From assembly GCA_035459025.1 (NCBI GenBank), contig DATHYT010000091.1:45114-109113 (forward strand): a stretch of 64,000 nucleotides of DNA. The letters run 5' to 3'. Positions 46,334-53,938 of the stretch are shown piece by piece; the first letter of the stretch is position 1, and each line of letters opens with the position of its first letter. Under the pieces are notes generated by a model. The model ran no database searches and had not been told where the DNA came from. It saw only the letters and a program-made list of their open reading frames with translations. A program made the translations under genes and the position numbers. The stretch comes from JAABQT01 sp035459025 (GTDB lineage: Bacteria; Pseudomonadota; Gammaproteobacteria; Burkholderiales; SG8-39).

Positions 46334-46971
46334 GGGGAGCGCGATTCTAACCACACGAACGCGGCGATGCGCTCGCGCGTGCGCTCGCGCCGCCACGAGG
46401 GAAAACGCGTCGGGTCGCTGTAGGTGCAAAAATCCCCGCCGTACACGCGCGCGACGCCCAAGGCGGCGAGCCGCTGGCGCGCCACCGCGTACAGGTCGAG
46501 CAGCCAGTGCCCGGGGCGGTTCGGCACGAAGGCCTGCGCCGCTGCGGCGTCGCGCGCGAGGAACGCGTTGCGCACGTCCGCGCCGACCTCGTAGTGCGCG
46601 GGGCCGATGGCCGGGCCCAGCCAGGCGATGAGGCGCGCGCCGGGAACCTGCATCTCGGCCACGGTGGCCTCGATCACGCCGGCGGCGAGCCCGCGCCAGC
46701 CCGCGTGCGCAGCGCCGACCACGGCGCCAGCGTCATCCGCCAGGAGCACCGGCAAGCAGTCCGCGGCCTGCACCGCGCAGACGGCGTGCGGCACTCTGGC
46801 GACGCTGGCATCGGCCTGCGGCTTCCCGCGCGCGGCAGCCGCATCCACCACGCGCGTACCGTGCACCTGCTGCAGCCAGGCCGGCGGCGCGGGGAGCGGC
46901 GGGTCTGGTTCGCCGCGCGTGGTGACCAGCGCGCGCACGCCGGGCGGCGCCGGCCAGTCAGGGCGAATCAT
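46330..46971 (-). CDS. pgeF: PgeF/YfiH family purine nucleoside phosphorylase (laccase-fold), shortened
   Basis: A 213-residue protein with the family active-site elements QQVHGTRV, VQAADCLPVLL and GAAHAGWRGLAAG, with GPAIGPAHYEVG, which bind zinc. Between GVRALVTTRGE and AWLQQVHG the segment normally carrying the GPYASLNLG and GDDP motifs is missing (about 35-40 residues). The product is therefore shorter than the usual 240-260 residues, although the metal ligands remain. It is coupled to rluD upstream and the ZIP gene downstream. Confidence 0.87.
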   Translation of the reverse strand: MIRPDWPAPPGVRALVTTRGEPDPPLPAPPAWLQQVHGTRVVDAAAARGKPQADASVARVPHAVCAVQAADCLPVLLADDAGAVVGAAHAGWRGLAAGVIEATVAEMQVPGARLIAWLGPAIGPAHYEVGADVRNAFLARDAAAAQAFVPNRPGHWLLDLYAVARQRLAALGVARVYGGDFCTYSDPTRFPSWRRERTRERIAAFVWLESRSP

Positions 46972-47929
46972 TGCGCAGGCGCTTGAGCAGCCCGCGGAAG
47001 TCGGCAGGCGGCTCGGCGCGCCAGGTCATGGGCTGGCCGCTTCGCGGATGCTTGAGCGAGAGCTCCACCGCGTGCAGCGCCTGGCGCGTGAAGCCGATGC
47101 CGTGGCGCGTGCCGCGGCGGTAGGTCGCCTCGCCGATGATCGGATGGCGGATGTGCTGGAAGTGCACGCGGATCTGGTGCGTGCGCCCGGTCTCTAGGCG
47201 GCACTCGACCAGCGCCGCGCGCCCGAAGCGCTCGAGCACGCGGTAGCGCGTCACCGCGTCCTTGCCGCGGCGCGTGACCGCCATGCGCGTGCGCGCGCGC
47301 ACATCGCGCCCCACCGGCGCGTCGATCACGCCGCTCGCTGGCGGATCGCCCTGCACCACCGCCCAGTACACCCGACGCATGCTGCGCTCGCCGAGCTGGC
47401 GCACGAGGCTCACTTGCGCCTCGAGCGTCTTCGCCACCACGATCAGGCCCGTGGTGTCCTTGTCGAGGCGGTGCACGATGCCCGCGCGCGGCACGCCGGC
47501 GAGCTGCGGCGCGTGCGCAAGGAGCGCGTTCATCAGCGTGCGGTCGGGCTGGCCGGCGCCCGGGTGCACCACGAGGCCCGCGGGCTTGTCGATGACCACC
47601 AGGTCCGCGTCCTCGTAGGCCACCTTGAGCGGCATGCGCTGCGCGCGCGGCGCGCCCTGCGGCACCGCGGGCGGCGAGAGCGCGACGCGCTCGCCGCCCC
47701 GCACGAGCGCGCGCGCCGTGGCGCGCGCGCCGTCCACGGTGATGTGGCCCTCCGCCAGCCAGGCCTGCAGCCGGCTCCTCGAGTATTGCGGGAACATGCG
47801 CGCCAGCGCCTGGTCCAACCGCAGCCCGGCGAGCGCGCGCGGCGCCTCGGCGCTCATCGGCGCGACGAAACTCGCGTCCCAGTCGGCCCCCTCGGAACCT
47901 ATGTCCGCGTCCGTATAATCGCGCCCCAT
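46958..47929 (-). CDS. rluD: Ribosomal large subunit pseudouridine synthase D
   Basis: Makes pseudouridines in helix 69 of 23S rRNA. The 323-residue product has an N-terminal S4 domain (RLDQALARMFPQYSRSRLQAWLAEGHI) and the catalytic Asp in GIVHRLDKDTTGLIVVAK, with GRTHQIRVH. ATG at 47929 shares two bases with the divergent bamD ATG at 47928. A reverse-strand TACACT ends 7 nt before it. ATG 47857 (MSAEAPRAL) is an alternative start. Confidence 0.94.
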   Translation of the reverse strand: MGRDYTDADIGSEGADWDASFVAPMSAEAPRALAGLRLDQALARMFPQYSRSRLQAWLAEGHITVDGARATARALVRGGERVALSPPAVPQGAPRAQRMPLKVAYEDADLVVIDKPAGLVVHPGAGQPDRTLMNALLAHAPQLAGVPRAGIVHRLDKDTTGLIVVAKTLEAQVSLVRQLGERSMRRVYWAVVQGDPPASGVIDAPVGRDVRARTRMAVTRRGKDAVTRYRVLERFGRAALVECRLETGRTHQIRVHFQHIRHPIIGEATYRRGTRHGIGFTRQALHAVELSLKHPRSGQPMTWRAEPPADFRGLLKRLRNDSP

Positions 47930-47942
47930 GCGAACAAGTGTA
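47914..47942. promoter_or_regulatory. Face-to-face -10 elements at the rluD/bamD overlapping starts
   Basis: Plus-strand TATAAT (47914-47919) ends 8 nt before the bamD ATG. Reverse-strand TACACT (47942-47937) ends 7 nt before the rluD ATG. Each -10 lies inside the other gene, because the two start codons overlap by two bases. Neither start has a Shine-Dalgarno, so both messages are predicted leaderless. Confidence 0.55.
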
Positions 47943-48731
47943 CTTGCTCTGCTGGCCGCCGCCGCGCTGGCGCTCGCCGGCTGCGCCGCGCCGGTCGAGC
48001 CCGATGAAACCGCCAGCTGGTCGGTCGAGCGCCTGCACGGCGAGGCGCGTGACGCCATGCGGGAGCGCGACTGGGCGAAAGCCATCAAGTACCTGGAGAA
48101 GCTCGAGGCGCGCTTTCCTTACGGCCCCTACGCGCAGCAGGCGCAGCTCGACGTCGCCTGGGCGCACTGGAAGTTCGAAGAGCCGGCCGCGGCCATCGCC
48201 GCCGTCGAGCGCTTCATCAAGCTCTACCCCAACCACGCGGCGCTCGACTACGCCTACTACCTCAAGGGCCTCGTCAATTTCACCGAGAACCAGGGCCTGT
48301 TCGCGATCCTCTCGGACCCGGACCTCGCCGAGCGCGACCCGAAGGCGGCGCGCGAGGCCTTCGCCGCGTTCCGCGAGGTGGTGACGCGCTTCCCCGGCTC
48401 GAAGTACGCCGAGGACTCGGCGGCCCGCATGCGCTATCTGGTCAATTCGCTCGCGCGTCACGAGGTGCACGTGGCGCGCTACTACATGAAGCGCGGCGCC
48501 TTTGTCGCCGCCGCCAACCGTGCACAGGCCGCGGTGGCGGACTATCCGCAGGCGCCGGCGGTGGAGGAGGCGCTGTTCATCATGCTGCAGGCCTACAGGG
48601 CGCTCGGCGTCGAGGATCTGCGCGCCGACGCCGAGCGCGTCATGCGCAGGAATTTCCCCGACAGCCCCTACTTCAAGGGCCCGGTGAAGCGCGACGTTTC
48701 CTGGTGGCGCATCTGGGACCCGGACTGGTAA
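47928..48731 (+). CDS. bamD: Outer-membrane assembly lipoprotein BamD
   Basis: Essential lipoprotein of the BAM complex that folds outer-membrane proteins. The 267-residue product has a lipoprotein signal with lipobox LAGC, and five TPR-like units (ERDWAKAIKYLEKLEARFPYGPYAQQ, AIAAVERFIKLYPNHA). It also has the signature DYAYYLKGL and a C-terminal RNFPDSPYF. Divergent from rluD as in many betaproteobacteria, but with overlapping start codons. Confidence 0.95.
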   Translation: MRTSVLALLAAAALALAGCAAPVEPDETASWSVERLHGEARDAMRERDWAKAIKYLEKLEARFPYGPYAQQAQLDVAWAHWKFEEPAAAIAAVERFIKLYPNHAALDYAYYLKGLVNFTENQGLFAILSDPDLAERDPKAAREAFAAFREVVTRFPGSKYAEDSAARMRYLVNSLARHEVHVARYYMKRGAFVAAANRAQAAVADYPQAPAVEEALFIMLQAYRALGVEDLRADAERVMRRNFPDSPYFKGPVKRDVSWWRIWDPDW

Positions 48732-49697
48732 TCAGAGCTTGAGGTTCTCGTCGGCGATGTAGTCGCGGATGATCGACTCGACGTCGGCGTCCGGCGTAAA
48801 GCCCATCGCCAGCGCGCGCGGCGTTTTGAAGTTCGCCGGCCAGGTCTTCACGATGGCCTGGATGCGCGCGTCGGGCTTGTAGGACACCAGGCCGGCGACC
48901 TTGGGGCCCGCCACCTTCTTCAGCGCCTCGATCATCTGCGCAACGCTCGCCGTGATGCCCGGCAGGTTCAGCCAGCGCTGCGCGCCCCAGGCCGAGGCCG
49001 GCAGCTCCCACGCGTGCAGGAACGCCTCCACCACGCGCCCGGGCGACAGCATCCACACGCCGGTCTCGGGCGCCACCGGGCATTCCGAGGCGACGCCGTT
49101 CAGCGGCTCGCGCAGGATGCCGCTCGCAAACGACGACGCGGCGGCGTTGGGCTTGCCCGCGCGCACCACGATCGTCGGCAGCCTGAGCGACCGGCCATCG
49201 AGGAAGCCCTTTCGCGAATAGTCGCTCACCAGGTATTCGCCGATCACCTTCTGCGTGCCGTACGAGGTCTGCGGGTTGGCGATCGTCGAGTCGTCCAGCA
49301 CCGCGGGCAGCGCGCCGCCGAAGGCTGCCACCGAGCTGGTATAGACAAGGCGCGGCGGCTTCGCGCACTTGCGCATCTGCGCCAGCAGCAGCTCGGTGCC
49401 CTGCAGGTTCACGCGCATGCCGAGGTCGAAGTCGGCCTCGGCCGCGCCGCTCACCACGGCCGCGAGATGAAACACGGCGTCGGTGTCCGGGGGGCACACC
49501 GCGGCGATCACCTTCGGATCGGAGACATCGCCGGTCACGGCCTTCAGCCGCGGCTCCTTCGCCGCGGCCTCCGGAAACGCGCCATCGAGCAAGGTGAGGG
49601 ACGTGATCGGCTTGCCGCCGAGATTGCCGCGCGCGAGCAGCGCCCGGGCGAGCCTGAAGCCGAGAAAGCCGCCACCACCGGTGATGAGGATCTTCAT
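48732..49697 (-). CDS. NAD-dependent epimerase/dehydratase, DenD-like (D-erythronate dehydrogenase family)
   Basis: A 321-residue extended SDR with the cofactor motif TGGGGFLGFRLAR and catalytic YGTQK. The region SEYLV-like GEYLVSDYSRKGFLDGRSLRLPTIVVRAGKPNAAASSF is characteristic of D-erythronate dehydrogenase DenD proteins. The other genes of the erythronate pathway are not present here, so the substrate is tentative. Its stop abuts that of bamD, and the helicase gene is coupled upstream. Confidence 0.85.
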   Translation of the reverse strand: MKILITGGGGFLGFRLARALLARGNLGGKPITSLTLLDGAFPEAAAKEPRLKAVTGDVSDPKVIAAVCPPDTDAVFHLAAVVSGAAEADFDLGMRVNLQGTELLLAQMRKCAKPPRLVYTSSVAAFGGALPAVLDDSTIANPQTSYGTQKVIGEYLVSDYSRKGFLDGRSLRLPTIVVRAGKPNAAASSFASGILREPLNGVASECPVAPETGVWMLSPGRVVEAFLHAWELPASAWGAQRWLNLPGITASVAQMIEALKKVAGPKVAGLVSYKPDARIQAIVKTWPANFKTPRALAMGFTPDADVESIIRDYIADENLKL

Positions 49698-51628
49698 GCG
49701 CCGATTCTAGCGAGAAACGCGCGCACTTCCGCAAGCTCGCGCGTCGGTTTCATCGGCGGCAGGCTGGCGCGCACCAGGCGCCCGTAGGGGCGCGAGTACA
49801 GCCGCGGGTCGCACACCATGAGCACGCCGCGGTCGGTCTCGTCGCGGATCAGCCGCCCGGCGCCCTGCTTGAGCTGCAGGATCGCCTGCGGCAGCTGGAA
49901 CTCGGTGAACGGGTTGCCGCCCGCGGCGCGCAGCGCGTCGATTCTCGCCGCGAGCACCGGGTCGTCGGGCGGGGCGAACGGCAGCTTGTCGATCACCACC
50001 ACGGAAAGCGCTTCGCCGCGCACGTCCACGCCCTCGCGAAACGACGCGCTGCCGAGCAGCACCGCGTTCCCAAGGCGCCGGAATCGCGCCAGCAGCTCGC
50101 TCCTCGAGCCGGTGCCCTGCACGAGAAGCGGATACGGCAGTCTTTCGCGCAGCAGCTGGTGCGCGCGGCGCAGCGCACGCAGCGTGGTGAAGAGCAGGAA
50201 CGCGCGCCCGCGGCTTGCTTCGATCACCGGCAGCGCGGCGTTCACCACCGCCTCGGTGAACCCGGGATCGTTGGGGTCCTCGGGCAGCGCCGGCGGTACG
50301 TAGAGGAGCGCCTGGCGCGCGAAATCGTAGGGGCTCGGCCAGCTGCGCGCTGCCGCCCCCTGCAGCCCCATCTCGCGCTGGTAGTGCGAGAAGTCGCCGC
50401 CGATGGCAAGCGTCGCCGAGGTGAAGATCCAGGCGCGCGGCGCCTCTTCGAGCTGGCGCTGGAACAGCTCTGCGCAGGAAAGCGGCGTCAGGTGCAGCTG
50501 TACCGCATGGGGGAACACCTCCACCCAGCGTACGCGCTTGCCATCCTGCTCGCCAGAGAGCCGCCCGAGGAGATCGCGCGCCTCAACCGAACGCTGGGCG
50601 CAGGACTTGAGGCCTTCGCTCCTTTCGGCCTGTGCCGCGAGCGCCGCCGCGAGCCCGGCCAGCGCCTCGCCCAGCTCGGCCAGCGCGCCGGCGAACGCCG
50701 GCCGCGCCGCGGCCTGCGACCACGCCATGCGCGCGGGCTCCTCGGGAAACGCGAGCCGCAGGTCGCGCGCCGCTTTCTCCAGGCGCGCGGCGGGGCGCTC
50801 GAGCTCGGGCGCCGCGCCGCCCGCGGCGGCGAGCTCCAGGCGCGCGTCGCGCGCGAGCTCCGCCAGGCGACCGCTCGCCAGGATCTCGCCGAAGAAAAGC
50901 CGCGCGGTGTCCGGCAGCTGGTGCGCCTCGTCGAGGATGATGGTGTTGCACGCCGGCAGCAGTTCAGCCACGCCCTCGTCGCGCAGCACGACGTCGGCGA
51001 AGAACAGGTGGTGGTTCACCACCACCACGTCGGCGGCGAGCGCGCCGCGGCGCGCCTTCATCACGAAGCAATCGTCGTAGCGCGGGCATTCCTGGCCGAG
51101 GCAGTTCTCGCGCGTCGAGGTTGCGTGCTGCCACACCGGCGCATCCTCGGGCACGTCGGGCAGCTCGGCGCGATCGCCGCTCGCGCTTCCCGCAGCGAAG
51201 CGCTCGATGCGCTGCAGCTGCACCGCCTCCTCGCGGCTGCCGAGGCGCGCCTCGAGCGCCGCGCGCTCCAGGCGGTGCCGGCAGACGTAGTTGGCGCGGC
51301 CCTTGAGCAGCGCGGTGACCGCGCCCGAGGCGAGCGCGTTCCTCACCGCGGGCAGATCGCGATCGTGCAGCTGGTCCTGCAGCGTCTTCGTGCCCGTGGA
51401 GACGATCACCTTGCCCCCGGCGAGGAGCGCCGGCACGAGGTAGGCGAGCGTCTTGCCGGTGCCGGTGCCGGCCTCGGCGACGAACGGCGCATCGCGCTCG
51501 ATCGCCTCCAGGATCGCGCGCGCCAGTTCGAGCTGCTGCGCGCGCACGCGGTAGCCCGGGATGTGCGCCGCGAGCGGCCCGTCCGCGGCGAACAGCCGCG
51601 CCAGCGCCTGGGACGCCGCCGAGCTCAG
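49694..51628 (-). CDS. DinG/YoaA-family ATP-dependent DNA helicase
   Basis: A 644-residue Fe-S superfamily 2 helicase of the XPD type. It has Walker A AEAGTGTGKT, Fe-S cysteines in NYVCRHRLE, ENCLGQECPRYDDCF, the DEAH box ILDEAHQLPD, and C-terminal motifs VLLGSASFREGVDVRG and LKQGAGRLIRD. No ATG, GTG or TTG fits the N-terminus. A CTG at 51628 overlaps the stop of the upstream gene (CTGA) and has GAGG 7 nt before it, so a CTG start is proposed. Confidence 0.88.
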   Translation of the reverse strand: MSSAASQALARLFAADGPLAAHIPGYRVRAQQLELARAILEAIERDAPFVAEAGTGTGKTLAYLVPALLAGGKVIVSTGTKTLQDQLHDRDLPAVRNALASGAVTALLKGRANYVCRHRLERAALEARLGSREEAVQLQRIERFAAGSASGDRAELPDVPEDAPVWQHATSTRENCLGQECPRYDDCFVMKARRGALAADVVVVNHHLFFADVVLRDEGVAELLPACNTIILDEAHQLPDTARLFFGEILASGRLAELARDARLELAAAGGAAPELERPAARLEKAARDLRLAFPEEPARMAWSQAAARPAFAGALAELGEALAGLAAALAAQAERSEGLKSCAQRSVEARDLLGRLSGEQDGKRVRWVEVFPHAVQLHLTPLSCAELFQRQLEEAPRAWIFTSATLAIGGDFSHYQREMGLQGAAARSWPSPYDFARQALLYVPPALPEDPNDPGFTEAVVNAALPVIEASRGRAFLLFTTLRALRRAHQLLRERLPYPLLVQGTGSRSELLARFRRLGNAVLLGSASFREGVDVRGEALSVVVIDKLPFAPPDDPVLAARIDALRAAGGNPFTEFQLPQAILQLKQGAGRLIRDETDRGVLMVCDPRLYSRPYGRLVRASLPPMKPTRELAEVRAFLARIGA

Positions 51629-52317
51629 GGCCGGACCTCGTCCACCCGCACCCAGATGCGCCGGCTCGTCCCGGCGTCGTCGACCCCGGCGAGCTCCACC
51701 CATTCGCCAAGGCGCGCGCGGACCGTGCTCGAGGCGCGCTCGACCTGCACGCTGCCGCGCGTCACCCTGCCCGCGACTTCGCGCTGCGGCGCGATCTCGA
51801 GCAGCACCGTGTCGCCGGCCAGGCGCGGGATGACATCGAACCCGGTGGCGACGTCCTGGATCAGCGTGCCGTCCCGCAACTCGAGTGGCCGGCTCGTGCC
51901 GGTGGCGATGCGCGCGCGGCGCCCTTCCAGCACCTGGATGCGCTGGTCCACGCGCTCGGCGCCCGTGGATCGCTCCTGGCGCGCGCGCGCTTCGATGCGG
52001 CTGCCGCGTACGCCCACTGCGAGCTCGGAACGCTGGTCCGCGGAGGCGCCCGCAAACCGCACCAGGATCGCCAGCCGGCGCGCGGGCGCATCGAGCGTCT
52101 GCAGGGCGCGGCGCAGCTCTGCCAGGTTGGCGGGACTCGTCCGGATGATGAGCTGGCTGCGCTGGCCAGTGAGCACGCCGCCGGGCTCGAGCAGCGGCCG
52201 CAATGCCGGCAACACCTGCTCCGCGGTGGTGTGGCGCAGGTCGATCACCTCCAGGCTCGCCTGCCCCCAGGCCGCGAAGCAGGCGAGGAGCAGCGAAATG
52301 TAAGTGGTTGCTTTCAT
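51625..52317 (-). CDS. Secretin N-domain-like exported protein
   Basis: A 230-residue exported protein: signal peptide TTYISLLLACFAAWGQA, then a secretin/NolW-type fold (LEVIDLRHTTAEQVLPALRPLLEPGGVLTGQRSQLIIRTSPANL, followed by LDAPARRLAILVRF). The C-terminal ATGFDVIPRLAGDTVLLEIAPQ resembles the beginning of a secretin core but the pore-forming gate region is absent. It may be a periplasmic accessory protein or a relict of a secretion locus. No other secretion genes are nearby. Confidence 0.72.
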   Translation of the reverse strand: MKATTYISLLLACFAAWGQASLEVIDLRHTTAEQVLPALRPLLEPGGVLTGQRSQLIIRTSPANLAELRRALQTLDAPARRLAILVRFAGASADQRSELAVGVRGSRIEARARQERSTGAERVDQRIQVLEGRRARIATGTSRPLELRDGTLIQDVATGFDVIPRLAGDTVLLEIAPQREVAGRVTRGSVQVERASSTVRARLGEWVELAGVDDAGTSRRIWVRVDEVRP

Positions 52318-52318
52318 G

Positions 52319-52345
52319 ACCTAAATGGTCTAGATTACTTTAGGT
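52319..52345. promoter_or_regulatory. Symmetrical divergent element between secretin-like and NlpC genes
   Basis: The 28-nt spacer between the two divergent ATGs is an inverted repeat: ACCTAAA (52319-52325) and TTTAGGT (52339-52345) around a central TCTAGA (52329-52334). The arms touch each start region. TAGATT (52331-52336) is a possible -10 for the NlpC gene, 9 nt before its ATG. It may be a shared operator. Confidence 0.5.
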
Positions 52346-52831
52346 ATGCTTCGCAAATACTTGTATTTATTGTTGTTTGCGTCCATTTTCGGGTGCGGCT
52401 CCGTGCCACGGCAGCTGCCACCGCCGGACACCGGGCCAATGAGCGAGGAGCGTGCCGAGGCGCTGCTGCAAACCCTGCTCGCGCTCGGCGTGGACTACCG
52501 CTACGGTGGCGGATCGCCCGAGTCGGGCTTCGATTGCAGCGGCCTGGTGGCGCATGTATTCCGCGAGGCCTACGGCATCGAGCTGCCGCACAACGCCCGC
52601 GCGCAGAGCGAGTTCGGAGTGCGCGTCAGTCTATCGGAACTGCGTGCCGGGGATCTCGTGTTCTACAACACGCTGAACCGCCCCTACTCGCACGTCGGCA
52701 TCTACCTCGGTGACGGGCGCTTCGTGCACGCGCCGAAGACCGGGGCACAGGTGCGCGTCGAATCGATCAATGGCCGCTACTGGATGCGGCGCTTTGACGG
52801 TGCCCGGCGCATCCAGCCAACCCGCCTGTAA
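52346..52831 (+). CDS. NlpC/P60 family lipoprotein endopeptidase
   Basis: A 161-residue lipoprotein (lipobox IFGC, Cys at 17) with one NlpC/P60 cysteine peptidase domain: VDYRYGGGSPESGFDCSG contains the catalytic Cys, SHVGIYLGDGRFVH the catalytic His and third polar residue. It probably cuts peptidoglycan peptides at the outer membrane inner face. Its first codons are unusually AT-rich (LRKYLYLLLF). Confidence 0.92.
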   Translation: MLRKYLYLLLFASIFGCGSVPRQLPPPDTGPMSEERAEALLQTLLALGVDYRYGGGSPESGFDCSGLVAHVFREAYGIELPHNARAQSEFGVRVSLSELRAGDLVFYNTLNRPYSHVGIYLGDGRFVHAPKTGAQVRVESINGRYWMRRFDGARRIQPTRL

Positions 52832-52858
52832 TCTTTCCAAGAACTGTTCCCATCTCTA

Positions 52859-52887
52859 TTGACTCTATAAATGAGAGTGGTTATCAT
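52859..52887 (+). promoter_or_regulatory. Iron importer promoter with Fur-like box
   Basis: TTGACT (52859-52864), 17 nt, TATCAT (52882-52887) is the best sigma-70-type promoter in the window. A Fur-box-like sequence from AAATGAG to TATCATTT covers 52869-52889, overlapping the spacer and -10, so iron repression is expected. Confidence 0.7.
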
Positions 52888-52915
52888 TTGAGCACAATTC
52901 CCATGGGGTGCTCAA
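52888..52915 (+). promoter_or_regulatory. 8-bp dyad immediately before the iron-binding protein start codon
   Basis: Perfect inverted repeat TTGAGCAC (52888-52895) and GTGCTCAA (52908-52915) with a 12-nt centre, ending at the ATG (52916). The GGGG that may serve as ribosome-binding site lies at the start of the right arm. The left arm spans the predicted transcript start, so the dyad may act as DNA operator rather than RNA hairpin. Confidence 0.5.
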
Positions 52916-53938
52916 ATGCCTGTTATTAAAGCACTAATATATATCTTTGGCGCCGCTTTGGCGTTTCCTGCTCTGGCCCAAGACAAGGTCCTGAATATCT
53001 ATTCGTCGCGGCATTACCAGACCGACGAGGCGCTCTACGCGGGTTTCACGCAGCGTACCGGAATCAAGATCAACCGCATCGAGGCGGGCGAAGACGCGCT
53101 CATCGAGCGCATTCGCAACGAAGGCGCGCGCAGCCCCGCCGACGTGCTGATCACCGTGGACGCCGGGCGCCTGTGGCGCGCCGAGCAGCTCGGGCTGTTC
53201 CAGCCGGTCAAGTCCGCGCTGCTGGAAAAGCGCATCCCGGCGAGTTTCCGCGAGCCCGGCGGCCACTGGTACGGCTTCTCCATGCGCGCACGCGTCATCG
53301 CCTACGCCAAGGACCGGGTGAAGGCCGCCGAAGTGCCCACCTACGAGGCGCTCGCGGCGCCGCGGTGGAAAGGGCGCCTGTGCGTACGCTCCTCCACCAA
53401 CATCTACAACCTGTCGCTGATGGGCGCGCTGATCGAGCAGCTCGGCGAGGTGCAGGCCGAGGCTTGGGCCAAGGCCGTGCGCGCCAACATGGCGCGCGAC
53501 CCGAAGGGCGGCGACACCGACCAGCTGAAGGCGGTGGCCGCGGGCGAGTGCGACGTAGCGATCTCCAACCACTACTACTATGCGCGCCTCGCGCGCTCGG
53601 CGAAGCCCGAGGACCAGGCGCTGGTGGCGAAGCTTGGCATCGTGTTTCCGAACCAGTCGGGCCGCGGCACCCACGTCAACGTCTCGGGTGCCGGGGTGCT
53701 GAAGCACGCGCCGCACCCCGCAGCGGCGGTGCAGTTCCTCGAGTACCTGGCGGGCGACGACGCGCAGCGCTACTTCGCCGACGGCAACAACGAGTGGCCG
53801 GTGGTACCGAGCGTGCGCGTGGACAACCCGGTGCTCGCCGCGCTGGGCGAGTTCCGCTACGACACGCTGAACGTGGCCGCGCTCGGGCGCAACCAGCCCG
53901 CCTCGCAGAAGATCTACGACCGCGTCGCCTGGAAGTAG
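52916..53938 (+). CDS. Periplasmic iron(III)-binding protein of an ABC importer
   Basis: A 340-residue substrate-binding protein of the FbpA/FutA type. A signal peptide (IYIFGAALAFPALAQ) is followed by VLNIYSSRHYQTDEALY, PADVLITVDAGRLW, and SNHYYYARL at about residues 216-224, where adjacent tyrosines bind Fe3+. Upstream lie a strong promoter, a Fur-like box and a dyad. Its 3' end overlaps the convergent permease gene by 25 nt. Confidence 0.93.
   Translation: MPVIKALIYIFGAALAFPALAQDKVLNIYSSRHYQTDEALYAGFTQRTGIKINRIEAGEDALIERIRNEGARSPADVLITVDAGRLWRAEQLGLFQPVKSALLEKRIPASFREPGGHWYGFSMRARVIAYAKDRVKAAEVPTYEALAAPRWKGRLCVRSSTNIYNLSLMGALIEQLGEVQAEAWAKAVRANMARDPKGGDTDQLKAVAAGECDVAISNHYYYARLARSAKPEDQALVAKLGIVFPNQSGRGTHVNVSGAGVLKHAPHPAAAVQFLEYLAGDDAQRYFADGNNEWPVVPSVRVDNPVLAALGEFRYDTLNVAALGRNQPASQKIYDRVAWK

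Noticed and set aside
52888..52915. Riboswitch in the iron importer leader
   Set aside because: The leader after the predicted transcript start is only about 20 nt, too short for an aptamer; treated as an operator or simple hairpin.
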